Both the position numbers and the translations under genes were made by a program. Below, piece by piece: positions 44,452 through 54,429 of a stretch of DNA of 63,641 nucleotides. Each line of letters opens with the position of its first letter. Positions within the stretch are counted from its first letter, which is position 1. The stretch spans positions 1 through 63,641 of the forward strand of contig CANPWB010000007.1 in NCBI GenBank assembly GCA_947581925.1. Reading direction: 5' to 3'. The stretch comes from an uncultured Clostridia bacterium (GTDB taxonomy: Bacteria; Bacillota; Clostridia; Christensenellales; CAG-917). Below the pieces are notes generated by a model that saw only the letters and a program-made list of their open reading frames with translations, was not told where the DNA came from and did no database searches.

Positions 44452-46554
44452 ATGCAAATAAAAAATTTGAAGAAAACCTACAACAAAAAAGGTACATCTC
44501 CCGTCTTTGCTTTGCGCGACTTGACGTTTACTTTGCCGGAGCGAGGTTTGGTTTTCATAGTGGGAAGGTCGGGGAGCGGCAAGTCCACCCTGCTGAATCT
44601 GTTGAGCGGGCTGGACTCCGCGGACGAAGGGCGCATTTTGCTTGGAGATACAGACCTTTGCAAATTGTCTCCCTCTCAGTTGGACGCATACAGAAACTCA
44701 TGCTGCGGATTCGTTTTTCAAGAGTATGACCTTATCCCCGAACTCAACGTTGAGGATAATATCGCTTTGGCGCTTGAAATGCAAGGACAAAAGGACTCGC
44801 ATGACGAGGTATGCTCCGTGCTTGAACGAGTCGGACTGAAAGGCTATGAAAAGCGCAAAGTGCTTGAGATGAGCGGCGGACAAAAACAGCGAGTAGCAAT
44901 TGCCCGCGCAATTGTGAAAGACCCTAAAATCGTGTTTGCGGACGAACCCACGGGCTCTTTGGACCGCGCAACGGGCGAGGATATATTTCTTCTGCTCAAA
45001 GAGCTTTCCAAAGACAGACTTGTCATAGTAGTATCGCACGATACGGACTCCGCTCAAAAATACGGCGACAGAGTGATAGAGCTTGAGGACGGCAGGATAA
45101 TAAGAGACAGCTCTCCCTGCGATACAAAAGTTTCGCGCTCCCCCTTACCCGCGCAATGGAAGAGATCCAAGCTCCCACTCAAGACCGCTATAAAGATAGG
45201 CTGCAGCAATTTCAAGTATCACCCTATCCGCATGATCGCGACCATTGTGCTTGCCGTGATAGCATTTTCATTGCTTGGATTTGCCATAAACGCAAGTTTC
45301 ATCGATCCAACGTCTGTTACGGCAGACGCATTGCTTAAAAACGATCCGCCTTATTTTATACTCAAAAAAGTAAACGCAGTTGATGACCCAAATTTTACAG
45401 CGGATAAATTTTTCGGGGACAGCGGCAAGATAGAAGAAGCAACTACGATAACAAAAGCCGATATCGACGCGCTGAGAAGCAATTATCCGAGCAAAATATA
45501 TCCCGTCAAAGAAATTTTCGTCAATGCGGTGCAACTGTCGATAGTCGCCGACGCAGACCAGCTAAACAAAGCGTATGAGCTTATGCCCGATGTTTATTTT
45601 GCCACAACGATAAACGGCTTTATAGCTTTAAGCGAGGAAGATATCTACAAACTGGGATACTCCATGAAAGGCAGGTTGCCTCTAAACGCGGACGAGATCG
45701 CCATCGAAGAGACGCTTGTGGATTCTTTCAAAATTGCGGGATTGCGTGAGGACGGCAAAATATATCCCATAACAAACTCCGAAGATGTGATCGGGCACAA
45801 AATTGACGTGGGAGTGTTGGGAAACATTCCGCATGTTGCGAATTTGAAGACTGTTACGGGCATTATCGATACCGGGTGCTCGCTTTCGGAGCGCGAGCAA
45901 AATCACTATTTTACGAAAGTATCAGCCTATGAAAACTGCGCGAAATTTCATGAAAAAGTTTATGTGACGGAAAACTTTTTCGACGAATGGGATCTATGCA
46001 TTTGCGAAAGTACAAAAAACAAGAAATCCATGACCGCATTTGTATCGTCTGTGTTTGACCAAATGAAAGAGGAGGAATATTTTAAACTTCAACATGATTC
46101 TATCGACGGTTTGTACGGAATGATACCCTCGATCGTCGTATACAGGCATTTGTTTGCTTACGTTGCCATCATTGTTTTTATCATAGCGTTTGTATTTCTC
46201 GTCAATTTTGTCGCAACGTCTATGCGAAGTCAAACGGAACAGATCGGAATACTCTCCGCTTTGGGCGCGGACTTCAAACAGCTTGTCAAAATATATCTAT
46301 GCGGCGCACTGATATTGGGACTGGCCATCTTTGCCCTCTCCGTCATAGGCACAGCGGTCTCGGCGACTGTTTTCGACTATTCAATAATAAAGATGTATGG
46401 AAATCAACTGCATATGATCTCATTCGATCCGATAATGCTTGTCATACTTTGCTCTATGATAGCATTTACGGTCGTTTTGGGCACCATTCTCCCCATCTTG
46501 AGGATACGCAAATATTCTCCTGTTGAAAAAATCAATCTCGGACGCATAAAATGA
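44452..46554 (+). CDS. ABC transporter, fused ATPase and FtsX-type permease (1)
   Basis: 700 aa. The ATPase domain (about 1-225) has Walker [12 protein letters not shown], signature [14 protein letters not shown], and Walker [14 protein letters not shown]. It is fused to a permease with one membrane segment near 262-285, an extracellular domain of about 270 residues, and three segments near 555-690 (FtsX pattern). MacB-like and BceAB-like proteins of this kind handle peptides or toxins rather than small nutrients. The stop overlaps the next gene as ATGA. A candidate promoter and operator stand upstream, and AAGGGAGAG is the ribosome-binding site. Confidence 0.85.
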   Translation: MQIKNLKKTYNKKGTSPVFALRDLTFTLPERGLVFIVGRSGSGKSTLLNLLSGLDSADEGRILLGDTDLCKLSPSQLDAYRNSCCGFVFQEYDLIPELNVEDNIALALEMQGQKDSHDEVCSVLERVGLKGYEKRKVLEMSGGQKQRVAIARAIVKDPKIVFADEPTGSLDRATGEDIFLLLKELSKDRLVIVVSHDTDSAQKYGDRVIELEDGRIIRDSSPCDTKVSRSPLPAQWKRSKLPLKTAIKIGCSNFKYHPIRMIATIVLAVIAFSLLGFAINASFIDPTSVTADALLKNDPPYFILKKVNAVDDPNFTADKFFGDSGKIEEATTITKADIDALRSNYPSKIYPVKEIFVNAVQLSIVADADQLNKAYELMPDVYFATTINGFIALSEEDIYKLGYSMKGRLPLNADEIAIEETLVDSFKIAGLREDGKIYPITNSEDVIGHKIDVGVLGNIPHVANLKTVTGIIDTGCSLSEREQNHYFTKVSAYENCAKFHEKVYVTENFFDEWDLCICESTKNKKSMTAFVSSVFDQMKEEEYFKLQHDSIDGLYGMIPSIVVYRHLFAYVAIIVFIIAFVFLVNFVATSMRSQTEQIGILSALGADFKQLVKIYLCGALILGLAIFALSVIGTAVSATVFDYSIIKMYGNQLHMISFDPIMLVILCSMIAFTVVLGTILPILRIRKYSPVEKINLGRIK

Positions 46555-48956
46555 AAACGAAAAACTTGCGCAAAATTTATAAACCCAAAGACGCGCTGGC
46601 CGTATACGCGCTCAAAGACATAAACGTTGAACTGCCGGAGCGAGGTTTGGTTTTCATAGTGGGAAGGTCAGGGAGCGGCAAGTCTACCCTGCTGAATCTG
46701 TTGAGCGGGCTGGACTATGCGGACGAAGGGCACATTTTGCTTGGAGATACAGACCTTTGCAAATTGTCTCCCTCTCAGTTGGACGCATACAGAAACTCAT
46801 GCTGCGGATTCGTTTTTCAAGAGTATGACCTTATCCCCGAACTCAACGTTGAGGATAATATCGCTTTGGCGCTTGAAATGCAAGGACAAAAGGACTCGCA
46901 TGACGAGGTATGCTCCGTGCTTGAACGAGTCGGACTGAAAGGCTATGAAAAGCGCAAAGTGCTTGAGATGAGCGGCGGACAAAAACAGCGAGTAGCGATC
47001 GCCCGCGCAATTGTGAAAGACCCTAAGATCGTGTTTGCGGACGAACCCACGGGCTCTTTGGACCGCGCAACGGGCGAGGATATATTTCTTCTGCTCAAGG
47101 AGCTTTCCAAAGACAGACTTGTCATAGTAGTGTCGCACGATACGGACTCCGCTCAAAAATACGGCGACAGAGTGATAGAGCTTGAGGACGGCAGAATAAT
47201 AAGAGACAGCTCTCCCTGCGATACAAAAGTTTCGCGCTCCCCCTTACCCGCGCAATGGAAGAAATCCAAGCTCCCGTTCAAGACAGCTTTAAAGATAGGC
47301 TGCAGCAATTTCAAGTATCACCCTATCCGCATGATCGCGACGGTATTGCTCGGCATTTTGACTTGTACGCTTTTGGGAATAGCGCTCAACGTCAGTTTAA
47401 ACAAGTATGAGAACATAATTTTCCGCGCAATGCAAAACGCCGGTATCGAATACAGCGCCGTATACAAATACGACGCAAATTCGGGCATGCGCGTCCCGTT
47501 GAAAGACGCCGAAAAGACCGAGTTCAAACAAGCTACGGGCAGCGACCCGATATGCGCCCTTTTGGATGCGCCCGAGCTTGACAATATACCGCAAAATAAC
47601 TACGTATATTACAACATTATGCCGTGCGGATATATCATGCTCACGGACAAGCTTATTGCCGACAACGGGTTTGAGGTCCGTGGTCATTTGCCGAAAACCG
47701 CAAATGAGATAGGTTTGACGCGTTTCAATGCGTCGATCTTGAACGATATCTATTTTAAATATGATACCGAATACGCAATTTTGAATGAAAAACTCGCGGT
47801 AAACGGGCAAGAATACGTCGTCGTCTGCGTCGTTGACACTCACATAGACCTCGAAAAGTATGGCGGTCTTAAAAATATTTCTTTGGATGACAACGAGCGG
47901 ACGCTTGATAACGCGCTGACAAATCTTTCCTACACGCCGCACAACATGATCATCGTGCACGATCTTTCCGATATAACCGAGGACGGCATACAAACGGACG
48001 GCGAGTATACAAAATTGCAATTCGAGCCGCATATCACTATAAATATAAACAATATTTGCACCCCATATGGCGAAATCTACCGTTTAGGGGACGAAGGCGT
48101 GATCCTTCCTTCGCAATTTTTGCCCATGCTACTTCAAGCCTTTCCATGCGACGTCACATTCGAAACGGAAAAAGTAAAAGATCTCGGCGCGCTTTTAAAA
48201 GCGTTATACGAAAAGGAGCAACGCGCTCACAGCAACTTGTCTTATACAGATGTCTATGACAAATATAAAATCGAATACGCGCTCCCAGACAAGTTTAACG
48301 TAACGCTTTCGGACTTCAGATATGCCTTGAACTATACGGGGCTGAAGGTAGCGGGATTTTCAGACAAATTGAACATCGGCAGTATCATGCTCAGCGCGGA
48401 ATACTTTGAAAGTCTATATGATATTATGGGCGGAGATTATGACGCTTTGCTCGTGAAAAACAGCTCCCCGAAATTGAAGGACTTCATCGGTGACGAAAAG
48501 AGTATGCGGGTCGAAAACCAAATTATACTGTCCGCCCGATCCGAGCGCGAAACAATAGACATAATAAAACGCATCGCCTTTGGGATATCCGCCGCGCTTG
48601 CCCTATTTTATATCGTCGAGCTGTTCGACTTTATGTCGAAGAGTCTTTCTGACAGGCATAAAACAATAGGTATACTAAAAGCGAACGGTTGCGACAATAC
48701 CGGGCTCGTAAAAATTTTTGTCTGGGAAAGTTTGATAATTTCCGCGATCGTGCTCACGGCTGCTATATTGTTTACAGGCGTCGCCTCTGCTACTTTGAAT
48801 GGCGCGGGCGTCTTTAACTTGCCAATATTCGCAATAAACGCTTTCACATTTTTGATACAAGCCGTTTTGACGACTTGCTTTGCTTTTGCGGGTTGCCTTA
48901 TACCAATTGTCCGTTTGAAAAAAGTTACGCCCGCAAACTGCTTAAGGGCGCTGTGA
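46551..48956 (+). CDS. ABC transporter, fused ATPase and FtsX-type permease (2)
   Basis: 801 aa with the same layout as the gene before it: ATPase (about 1-225) then an FtsX-like permease. From about residue 29 to about 255 the ATPase part is almost identical in DNA and protein to the neighbouring gene, while the first ~28 residues and the whole permease differ. Two different permease partners with one shared ATPase sequence suggest a heterodimeric exporter. It overlaps the first gene by 4 bases. Confidence 0.85.
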   Translation: MKTKNLRKIYKPKDALAVYALKDINVELPERGLVFIVGRSGSGKSTLLNLLSGLDYADEGHILLGDTDLCKLSPSQLDAYRNSCCGFVFQEYDLIPELNVEDNIALALEMQGQKDSHDEVCSVLERVGLKGYEKRKVLEMSGGQKQRVAIARAIVKDPKIVFADEPTGSLDRATGEDIFLLLKELSKDRLVIVVSHDTDSAQKYGDRVIELEDGRIIRDSSPCDTKVSRSPLPAQWKKSKLPFKTALKIGCSNFKYHPIRMIATVLLGILTCTLLGIALNVSLNKYENIIFRAMQNAGIEYSAVYKYDANSGMRVPLKDAEKTEFKQATGSDPICALLDAPELDNIPQNNYVYYNIMPCGYIMLTDKLIADNGFEVRGHLPKTANEIGLTRFNASILNDIYFKYDTEYAILNEKLAVNGQEYVVVCVVDTHIDLEKYGGLKNISLDDNERTLDNALTNLSYTPHNMIIVHDLSDITEDGIQTDGEYTKLQFEPHITININNICTPYGEIYRLGDEGVILPSQFLPMLLQAFPCDVTFETEKVKDLGALLKALYEKEQRAHSNLSYTDVYDKYKIEYALPDKFNVTLSDFRYALNYTGLKVAGFSDKLNIGSIMLSAEYFESLYDIMGGDYDALLVKNSSPKLKDFIGDEKSMRVENQIILSARSERETIDIIKRIAFGISAALALFYIVELFDFMSKSLSDRHKTIGILKANGCDNTGLVKIFVWESLIISAIVLTAAILFTGVASATLNGAGVFNLPIFAINAFTFLIQAVLTTCFAFAGCLIPIVRLKKVTPANCLRAL

Positions 48957-48991
48957 TCTTGCATTTGCAAAAAATTTTGCCTTATATTATT

Positions 48992-49037
48992 GCGGGCACG
49001 CATTGCGACGTTGATATTGGTCGCAATACGAGCCCGC
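48992..49037. terminator. Hairpin between convergent ABC genes
   Basis: GCGGGC (48992-48997) pairs with GCCCGC (49032-49037), and an inner ATTGCGAC pairs with GTCGCAAT. It stands between the rightward and leftward ABC genes; no long T-run is present. Confidence 0.55.
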
Positions 49038-49062
49038 TATGTGACTGTGTGGATAAAGCTTA

Positions 49063-52000
49063 TCAGCCGTCCGTTCTGAGCGCGATAACGGGCTGTTTCT
49101 TTGCGGCTATGACGGCGGGGATGAGTCCCGCGATGAGCGTGAGCAGCATGGAGCCGATTATCAGCACGAACGGGTGCCACCACGCCATGACAACTATCTC
49201 GAGATTGAGCGTCGCCGCGGTTATCGCGTTGCCGGGGAATTGCAGTATGAACGCAATTATCACGCCTATGACGCCCGAGATGAGTCCCAAAATGAGCGTC
49301 TCGACGTTGAAGATGTTTGAGATGTCAAGCTTACGCGAGCCGAGCGCGCGCAGAATGCCTATCTCTCTCGTCCTGTCCTGCACGGAGATATACATGATTA
49401 TCGCGATGAGGAACATCGTCACTATGACGGACACAAGCGCGACGGCGATCAATATGTAAGTTATGGTGTTTACCATATCGTCCATATCGTTGACTATGCT
49501 GTCAAGCTCGTTGATACATTTGACGACGTTGGTGCGGTCTAGGTCAACATATTTGCCCGTGTCGGGATTTATTTGTGCTTCCTGCTCCTTTTCCCACTTG
49601 TCGGTTTCGGCATTGAATTTGTTGACGAAATTGACGATCTTATCCTTGCTTTCGACGTTGCTCGCGTAGATATAGATGTAGGACGGTCTGTCGGGATCGC
49701 GCATATTCAGCCTATACATAAAATCCTCACAAGCATCGCTTGCATCTGCATATCCCGATAATTTTTCAAGCACTCCGGAAGGATTGGTCGCCAAAGAAAA
49801 GAGATCATTTATATCGGGCGCCAACTTAGCCCCGGTCACAATGTCTTTCATTTGGATCTGTCCATTTAATCCTTTTGTGAAAATATCCATATCTTCATCT
49901 GTAACGCCCGCTTCTTCTTTTGCCGCGGCTTTTTCTTCCTCGGTCTTGCTAAAATCCATGAGCACACTGTAGATGGGAGCAATCTTCGTTAATGCCTCGT
50001 TAAATTTCTCGCTGTTTGCTATCCTCTCTTTCATTTCGGTGACATAGTAGGAATTGTTCGCGTCATCCATTATCAATTTGGCGAGCATGGATGAATAGCC
50101 GATCACGCCCTTTATGCAGCCGTCTTTGAGATCGGGTCTGGGGCGCAAGATACCGGAAATTTTGAGGGGTATGGTCGCGTCTTCGGTCTCCAACACCTCT
50201 TTGAGCGTAGGATCGGAGGTTGAGGCATTGATCAAATCGGAATACTTCCCCTTCCCATTGTCATAGACCGCGGCGGAGGGTTTCAACACACGGAAATCAA
50301 GCTTGCTCACCTCTTCAAACAGCTTTTTGTAGTCGGCGAAAACCTCTTTGCCCTCGCCTACCGAATTAATAAATTCCCATAATTTAACATCGCTGGTCTT
50401 GTTCGGGTCGCCGTATTCTCCCAGCGCCAAAGCGTCGAAGTCGGAAATTCTGTTATATTCGTTGACGACAAGCACGATGTCATGCTCGTCCTTTGGCATC
50501 TCGCCGTAGATGAGGTCGTACTGCGCAAGTATGGTCTCGTCATCTCCGACAAGCTCATCCCAAAACGGGAAGGTGTCCATAAGCTGTATAGCGTCCGCAA
50601 ATTTGGAGTCGTCAAGCATTTTTATGAGCATCATAAACACGTCGCTTTGGGAAAGAGGATTTATCTTGGTGTAATTTATCGTCTCGGTCTCGGTTTCCTC
50701 CGATACAGCGACGTCGCGGCGATAGATGTCGAGGTTGAGTGAGTAATCGTATTTGACGTCTCCCCACGACGGGTCCATCTTTTCGACTTCCTCTTTAAAT
50801 TTGCTTATATCGTTTGTCTTTTGATTTGAAAAATCTTTGAGCATATTGACAAACATGTCGTACACGGTCAACCATTTGTCCATCGGGAATTTGTCCGAAT
50901 TTTCACCATTCTCATCGACGCTACCCAACATCTCAAATACATTCATACCTTCCGTGCCGGGGACCAATTGCTGTTGCAAGTTGCCGAGCAGACTTGTGAC
51001 GTTGTCCTCGTCCGTCGTCACTGTGATTGGATATTTCGAAAGCGACTGCTTTTCAAACTTCGCGATGTACATCGAAAAACCGTTGTTTATGGCAAGTATT
51101 ATCGCAATACAGATTATACCTATGCTGCCCGCGATCGCGGTGAGGATGCTCCTGCCCCTCTTCGAGCACAAGTTGCGCCAGCTTATCTTCGCCGCCGCGC
51201 CGAAAGACATAGTAGTCCTCTTGCCCTTTCTCTCTTTGCGCGCTACGCTGTTCCTATCTTTTCGCGACTTGCCTTTTTTCTCGCTATTTTCATTTAAAAC
51301 ACTTTCCGTATTTTCATCATGTGTTGAAGCGGAATCAATATTTAAAACACGTTTCGTGTCCCCATATGTGGCGTTTTCGGGAGTTTCACCCTCATATTCA
51401 CCGTTTTGGGCGCTTTTTGAAACACTTATCGTATTTTCTTCTGTTTTTGCCTCGGGGTCGTATGGGTCCGTATCCGAGATTATTTCGCCGTCGAGCACTT
51501 TGACTATTCTCGTCGAATACTTCTCGGCGAGCTCCGCGTTATGCGTGACCATGATGACGAGGCGAGTCTTTGAAACTTCCTTAAGAAGTTCCATGACCTG
51601 CACGGACGTTTCGCTGTCTATCGCGCCCGTAGGCTCGTCCGCAAGGAGCAGGGGCGTCTGCATGACCATAGCGCGGGCAATGGCAACGCGCTGCACCTGT
51701 CCGCCGCTCATCTGGTTTGGCAGTTTGTGGATCTGCTCCTTAAGCCCGACCATTTCTATCGCCTCAGTAGCGCGCCTTATGCGCTCCTCGCCGGTCACGC
51801 CCGATATAGTGAGCGCGAGCGCCACGTTGTCGAGCACGGTAAGGTGCGGTATCAAGTTGTAAGACTGAAAAACAAAACCTATCTTCGAGTTGCGGTAGTC
51901 ATCCCAATCCGCGTCACTGAATCCCTTTGTAGAAACGCCGTCGAAGATGAGGTCGCCCTCCGTTGCTACGTCAAGCCCGCCGATAATATTGAGCAACGTA

Positions 52001-52137
52001 GTTTTTCCGCATCCGCTCGGACCCAAGATAGACACAAATTCGCACTCTCTGAAACTGATATCTATGCCTTTAAGCGCCTGTACCTTGTTCTCTTCGTCGT
52101 CGCCGTACACCTTTTTGATGTTCTTTAACTGAAGCAT
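49063..52137 (-). CDS. ABC transporter, fused ATPase and FtsX-type permease (3), MacB-like
   Basis: 1024 aa. The ATPase (about 1-225) has Walker A GPSGCGKTTLL, signature [14 protein letters not shown], and Walker B LLLADEPTGAID. A disordered linker (about 230-310) follows, then a membrane segment near 340, an extracellular domain of ~500 residues, and three membrane segments near the C-terminus (880-1010, ending PVIALRTDG). The domain order is the same as in the two genes to its left, but the ATPase sequence is distinct. It probably exports peptides or other cell-envelope-active compounds. It is transcribed alone, toward the other two. Confidence 0.85.
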   Translation of the reverse strand: MLQLKNIKKVYGDDEENKVQALKGIDISFRECEFVSILGPSGCGKTTLLNIIGGLDVATEGDLIFDGVSTKGFSDADWDDYRNSKIGFVFQSYNLIPHLTVLDNVALALTISGVTGEERIRRATEAIEMVGLKEQIHKLPNQMSGGQVQRVAIARAMVMQTPLLLADEPTGAIDSETSVQVMELLKEVSKTRLVIMVTHNAELAEKYSTRIVKVLDGEIISDTDPYDPEAKTEENTISVSKSAQNGEYEGETPENATYGDTKRVLNIDSASTHDENTESVLNENSEKKGKSRKDRNSVARKERKGKRTTMSFGAAAKISWRNLCSKRGRSILTAIAGSIGIICIAIILAINNGFSMYIAKFEKQSLSKYPITVTTDEDNVTSLLGNLQQQLVPGTEGMNVFEMLGSVDENGENSDKFPMDKWLTVYDMFVNMLKDFSNQKTNDISKFKEEVEKMDPSWGDVKYDYSLNLDIYRRDVAVSEETETETINYTKINPLSQSDVFMMLIKMLDDSKFADAIQLMDTFPFWDELVGDDETILAQYDLIYGEMPKDEHDIVLVVNEYNRISDFDALALGEYGDPNKTSDVKLWEFINSVGEGKEVFADYKKLFEEVSKLDFRVLKPSAAVYDNGKGKYSDLINASTSDPTLKEVLETEDATIPLKISGILRPRPDLKDGCIKGVIGYSSMLAKLIMDDANNSYYVTEMKERIANSEKFNEALTKIAPIYSVLMDFSKTEEEKAAAKEEAGVTDEDMDIFTKGLNGQIQMKDIVTGAKLAPDINDLFSLATNPSGVLEKLSGYADASDACEDFMYRLNMRDPDRPSYIYIYASNVESKDKIVNFVNKFNAETDKWEKEQEAQINPDTGKYVDLDRTNVVKCINELDSIVNDMDDMVNTITYILIAVALVSVIVTMFLIAIIMYISVQDRTREIGILRALGSRKLDISNIFNVETLILGLISGVIGVIIAFILQFPGNAITAATLNLEIVVMAWWHPFVLIIGSMLLTLIAGLIPAVIAAKKQPVIALRTDG

Positions 52138-52300
52138 AAGTACCCCCGTATTATTATTGATATAATAAATCTACTATATTTTCTTATGAATTTCATTAAA
52201 ATTTCAAAACTTTTTTAAAATTTTAAAAAAAAATGCCGCGCTGTCAAGTTTGGCAATATTTTCCAATATGAACAAAGCTACATTTGATAATGATTTGAAA

Positions 52301-53089
52301 TTACATATCGAGAAGCGGCAAGATGTCCTTGACTTTGTCAAGCGTAAAGTCGGGTTTGATTTTGGATGCGGGCAGCATGTCGAGGGTAGTCTCGCCCGAG
52401 AGCACGAGTATGGATGTAAATCCGCAATTTTTGCCGAATGCGACGTCCGTATACAGTCTGTCGCCGACCATAGCTATCTTGCGCGCGGGCAAGTTGTACT
52501 TCTTTGCGAGGCGCTCCCCCGCGGTCTTGTGCGGCTTGCCCATGACGAGGTCGGGAGTCCTGCCCACTGTCAAGCGGACCGCCTCTATCATCGCGCCGAC
52601 GTCGGGCATGGGACACTCGGGCGCGGGGCAGAAAAAGTCGGGGTGCGTAGCGATGTACGGCAGTCCCCTGTTTACGAATGTGCAGAATTTGTACAACCTG
52701 TCATAGCTTAAAGACGTATCGAAACCTATGACGCAGATATCGGGCGCCTCGTCCGTGAGCTCTATGCCGTACAGCTCGAATTCGCTCTTGAGTCGCTCGT
52801 TGCCAAGCAGAAAAACCTTAGCTCCGCGGTAGTTGTCCAGGATGTACTCGCAAGTGACCTGCCCGCTCGTGTATATCTCGTCCGAATACGTCCTCAGCCC
52901 CAGCTTGTTGAGGCGCGCTATGTAGTCGGTGTGCATACGCGAGCTGTTGTTGGTAAAAAAGCAAATGCGCTTGCCTCTTTTTCTAAGTTCGTTTATCGCC
53001 GCAAACGAACCGTCTATCTCCTCGTCGCCTATGTACACGGTGCCGTCGAGATCGAAAACGAAAAGCTCAACATCCTTAAGGTTTTTCAT
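52301..53089 (-). CDS. HAD-IIA family phosphatase (NagD-like)
   Basis: 262 aa from the ATG at 53089, 8 bases after the stop of the gene upstream. Motif I FVFDLDGTVYIGD, motif II FFTNNSSR, motif III with GKPHKTAGE, and motif IV VGDRLYTDVAFGKNCG are all present. Members remove phosphate from sugar- or glycerol-phosphates, p-nitrophenyl phosphate and nucleotides. The coupled upstream gene is a glycerol-1-phosphate dehydrogenase-like protein, so a glycerol-phosphate substrate is a reasonable guess. An in-frame ATG at 53254 would lie inside that gene and is rejected. Confidence 0.88.
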   Translation of the reverse strand: MKNLKDVELFVFDLDGTVYIGDEEIDGSFAAINELRKRGKRICFFTNNSSRMHTDYIARLNKLGLRTYSDEIYTSGQVTCEYILDNYRGAKVFLLGNERLKSEFELYGIELTDEAPDICVIGFDTSLSYDRLYKFCTFVNRGLPYIATHPDFFCPAPECPMPDVGAMIEAVRLTVGRTPDLVMGKPHKTAGERLAKKYNLPARKIAMVGDRLYTDVAFGKNCGFTSILVLSGETTLDMLPASKIKPDFTLDKVKDILPLLDM

Positions 53090-53097
53090 AGTGTCCC

Positions 53098-54192
53098 TTA
53101 TCCCGCACCGAATCTCGCCAATATCCCCGAGGCGAACGCAAGTCCGAGCAGGCTGTCGCTGAACGCCCCCGCGAGGGTCATCGCGCTCATAAGTTCGCAG
53201 ACGGTCACCTCGCTTTTCAGCCAATACCCCGCGTCGGGATAGAGCCTGCGCCAAAAGCGCTGCCTGCCAAGCGAATTGATCCCGTCGAGCTTTTCCAAAA
53301 GATCCATGCGGTATTCACTTAAAATATAACTGATTTTAAAATAAGCGTTTGCGTCGAAAAAGTCAACTCTTTTGGGACGGATAATATCTTTTGCACCCAA
53401 ATAGGACAGCTTGTCAAGCGCGTCGTCCATAGCGGCGGGCGGCATGCAATCTATCGACGGCGAGGAGAGATACGCGCTGTAAAACTCCGCGATGAGCGAG
53501 CTTGCCAAAAATTTGTACTCGCCGATGAGCCTCGGGCGCCTGCCCGCTTTTTTGGCTATGAAGTGCATGAGCCGTGCCGTGAGCTCCGCGCTGTCGGGCT
53601 GCTGCTTGGAGGCGGATATCTCAAGCAGTTTTAATGCGAGCGTTACAGCGTCCTCGGCGTCCTCCGCGACCGCGCCTTGTGCCGCTCCCGACGAGAGCAC
53701 TTTTGAAGAAAACAGCGCCTCGAAATTTCTCAGCGGCTCGGAAAACAGTATGCCGTAACCTGCCGCCAAACAGCACGGCGGGCAGTTTAACATCACATTT
53801 CGCGCGATAAACACGTTCTTCGGCGATTTTCCGCACATTATTGTGTCCGTCGTAGGCGCGCACAAAACCATGCTCCACTCCACGTCAAGCTCCTCGGCAA
53901 GCCGTTTGCACTCTTCAGCAACGCTCCCCGTACCCACGCCCACAATATGCCTCGCGAATTCGGGCGGCGCGGGGCGCTCCTTCACCCTTGCGTCGCGCGC
54001 GGTCAGCACCTCATAGCGGAATATCCTGTACGCATCTTTGAGCTTTGAGATCGCGTCCTCGGCTATTTTCGCCACTCCCGCGTCATACAGCACGCATATC
54101 GCGCACCCTCCCAAAGTCTCTTTGAGCTCCTCGACGACGGACATATCCTCGCCCACAAATATGTCGCTATCTGCAATTTTCAATGTCTGCAT
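53098..54192 (-). CDS. Glycerol-1-phosphate dehydrogenase-like protein
   Basis: 364 aa from the ATG at 54192, with AGGTGGAG just before. The fold matches the iron-dependent ADH / G1P dehydrogenase / dehydroquinate synthase family: a nucleotide-binding HIVGVGTGSVAEECKRLAEEL, then a CAPTTDTIM segment and CLAAGYGILFSEPLRN. The canonical metal-binding Asp/His/His set is not clear, and the GGGT-type cofactor loop is VGTG, so activity is uncertain. G1P dehydrogenase (AraM/EgsA) would make sn-glycerol-1-phosphate from DHAP. It pairs with the HAD phosphatase in one short operon. Confidence 0.6.
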   Translation of the reverse strand: MQTLKIADSDIFVGEDMSVVEELKETLGGCAICVLYDAGVAKIAEDAISKLKDAYRIFRYEVLTARDARVKERPAPPEFARHIVGVGTGSVAEECKRLAEELDVEWSMVLCAPTTDTIMCGKSPKNVFIARNVMLNCPPCCLAAGYGILFSEPLRNFEALFSSKVLSSGAAQGAVAEDAEDAVTLALKLLEISASKQQPDSAELTARLMHFIAKKAGRRPRLIGEYKFLASSLIAEFYSAYLSSPSIDCMPPAAMDDALDKLSYLGAKDIIRPKRVDFFDANAYFKISYILSEYRMDLLEKLDGINSLGRQRFWRRLYPDAGYWLKSEVTVCELMSAMTLAGAFSDSLLGLAFASGILARFGAG

Positions 54193-54314
54193 AACTCCAC
54201 CTCGCGACAATTTTAACCCTTGCCGTATGGCGAATTTTGAGACGTTTTGCACCCCATGGCAATATTTCGTCGAAAAACGACAAAATTATTTTGACCGCAA
54301 AATTTGCTATGTGT

Positions 54315-54429
54315 TTGACATTTTGCCTCGGATTTTGATAAAATGACAACGTCAGGCAGCAATTTACGCTTTACGAGCCATGCGGCAAATGGACTCTCCT
54401 CGACTGTATTGCCAATATAGGAGGCAATA
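54315..54429 (+). promoter_or_regulatory. MATE promoter and ribosome-site-sequestering hairpin
   Basis: TTGACA (54315-54320), 18 bases, TAAAAT (54339-54344). The ~80-base leader ends in a hairpin TATTGCC (54407-54413) with GGCAATA (54423-54429) that buries the AGGAGG site (54419-54424) and the first base of the ATG. This is the form of a translational switch. Confidence 0.5.
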
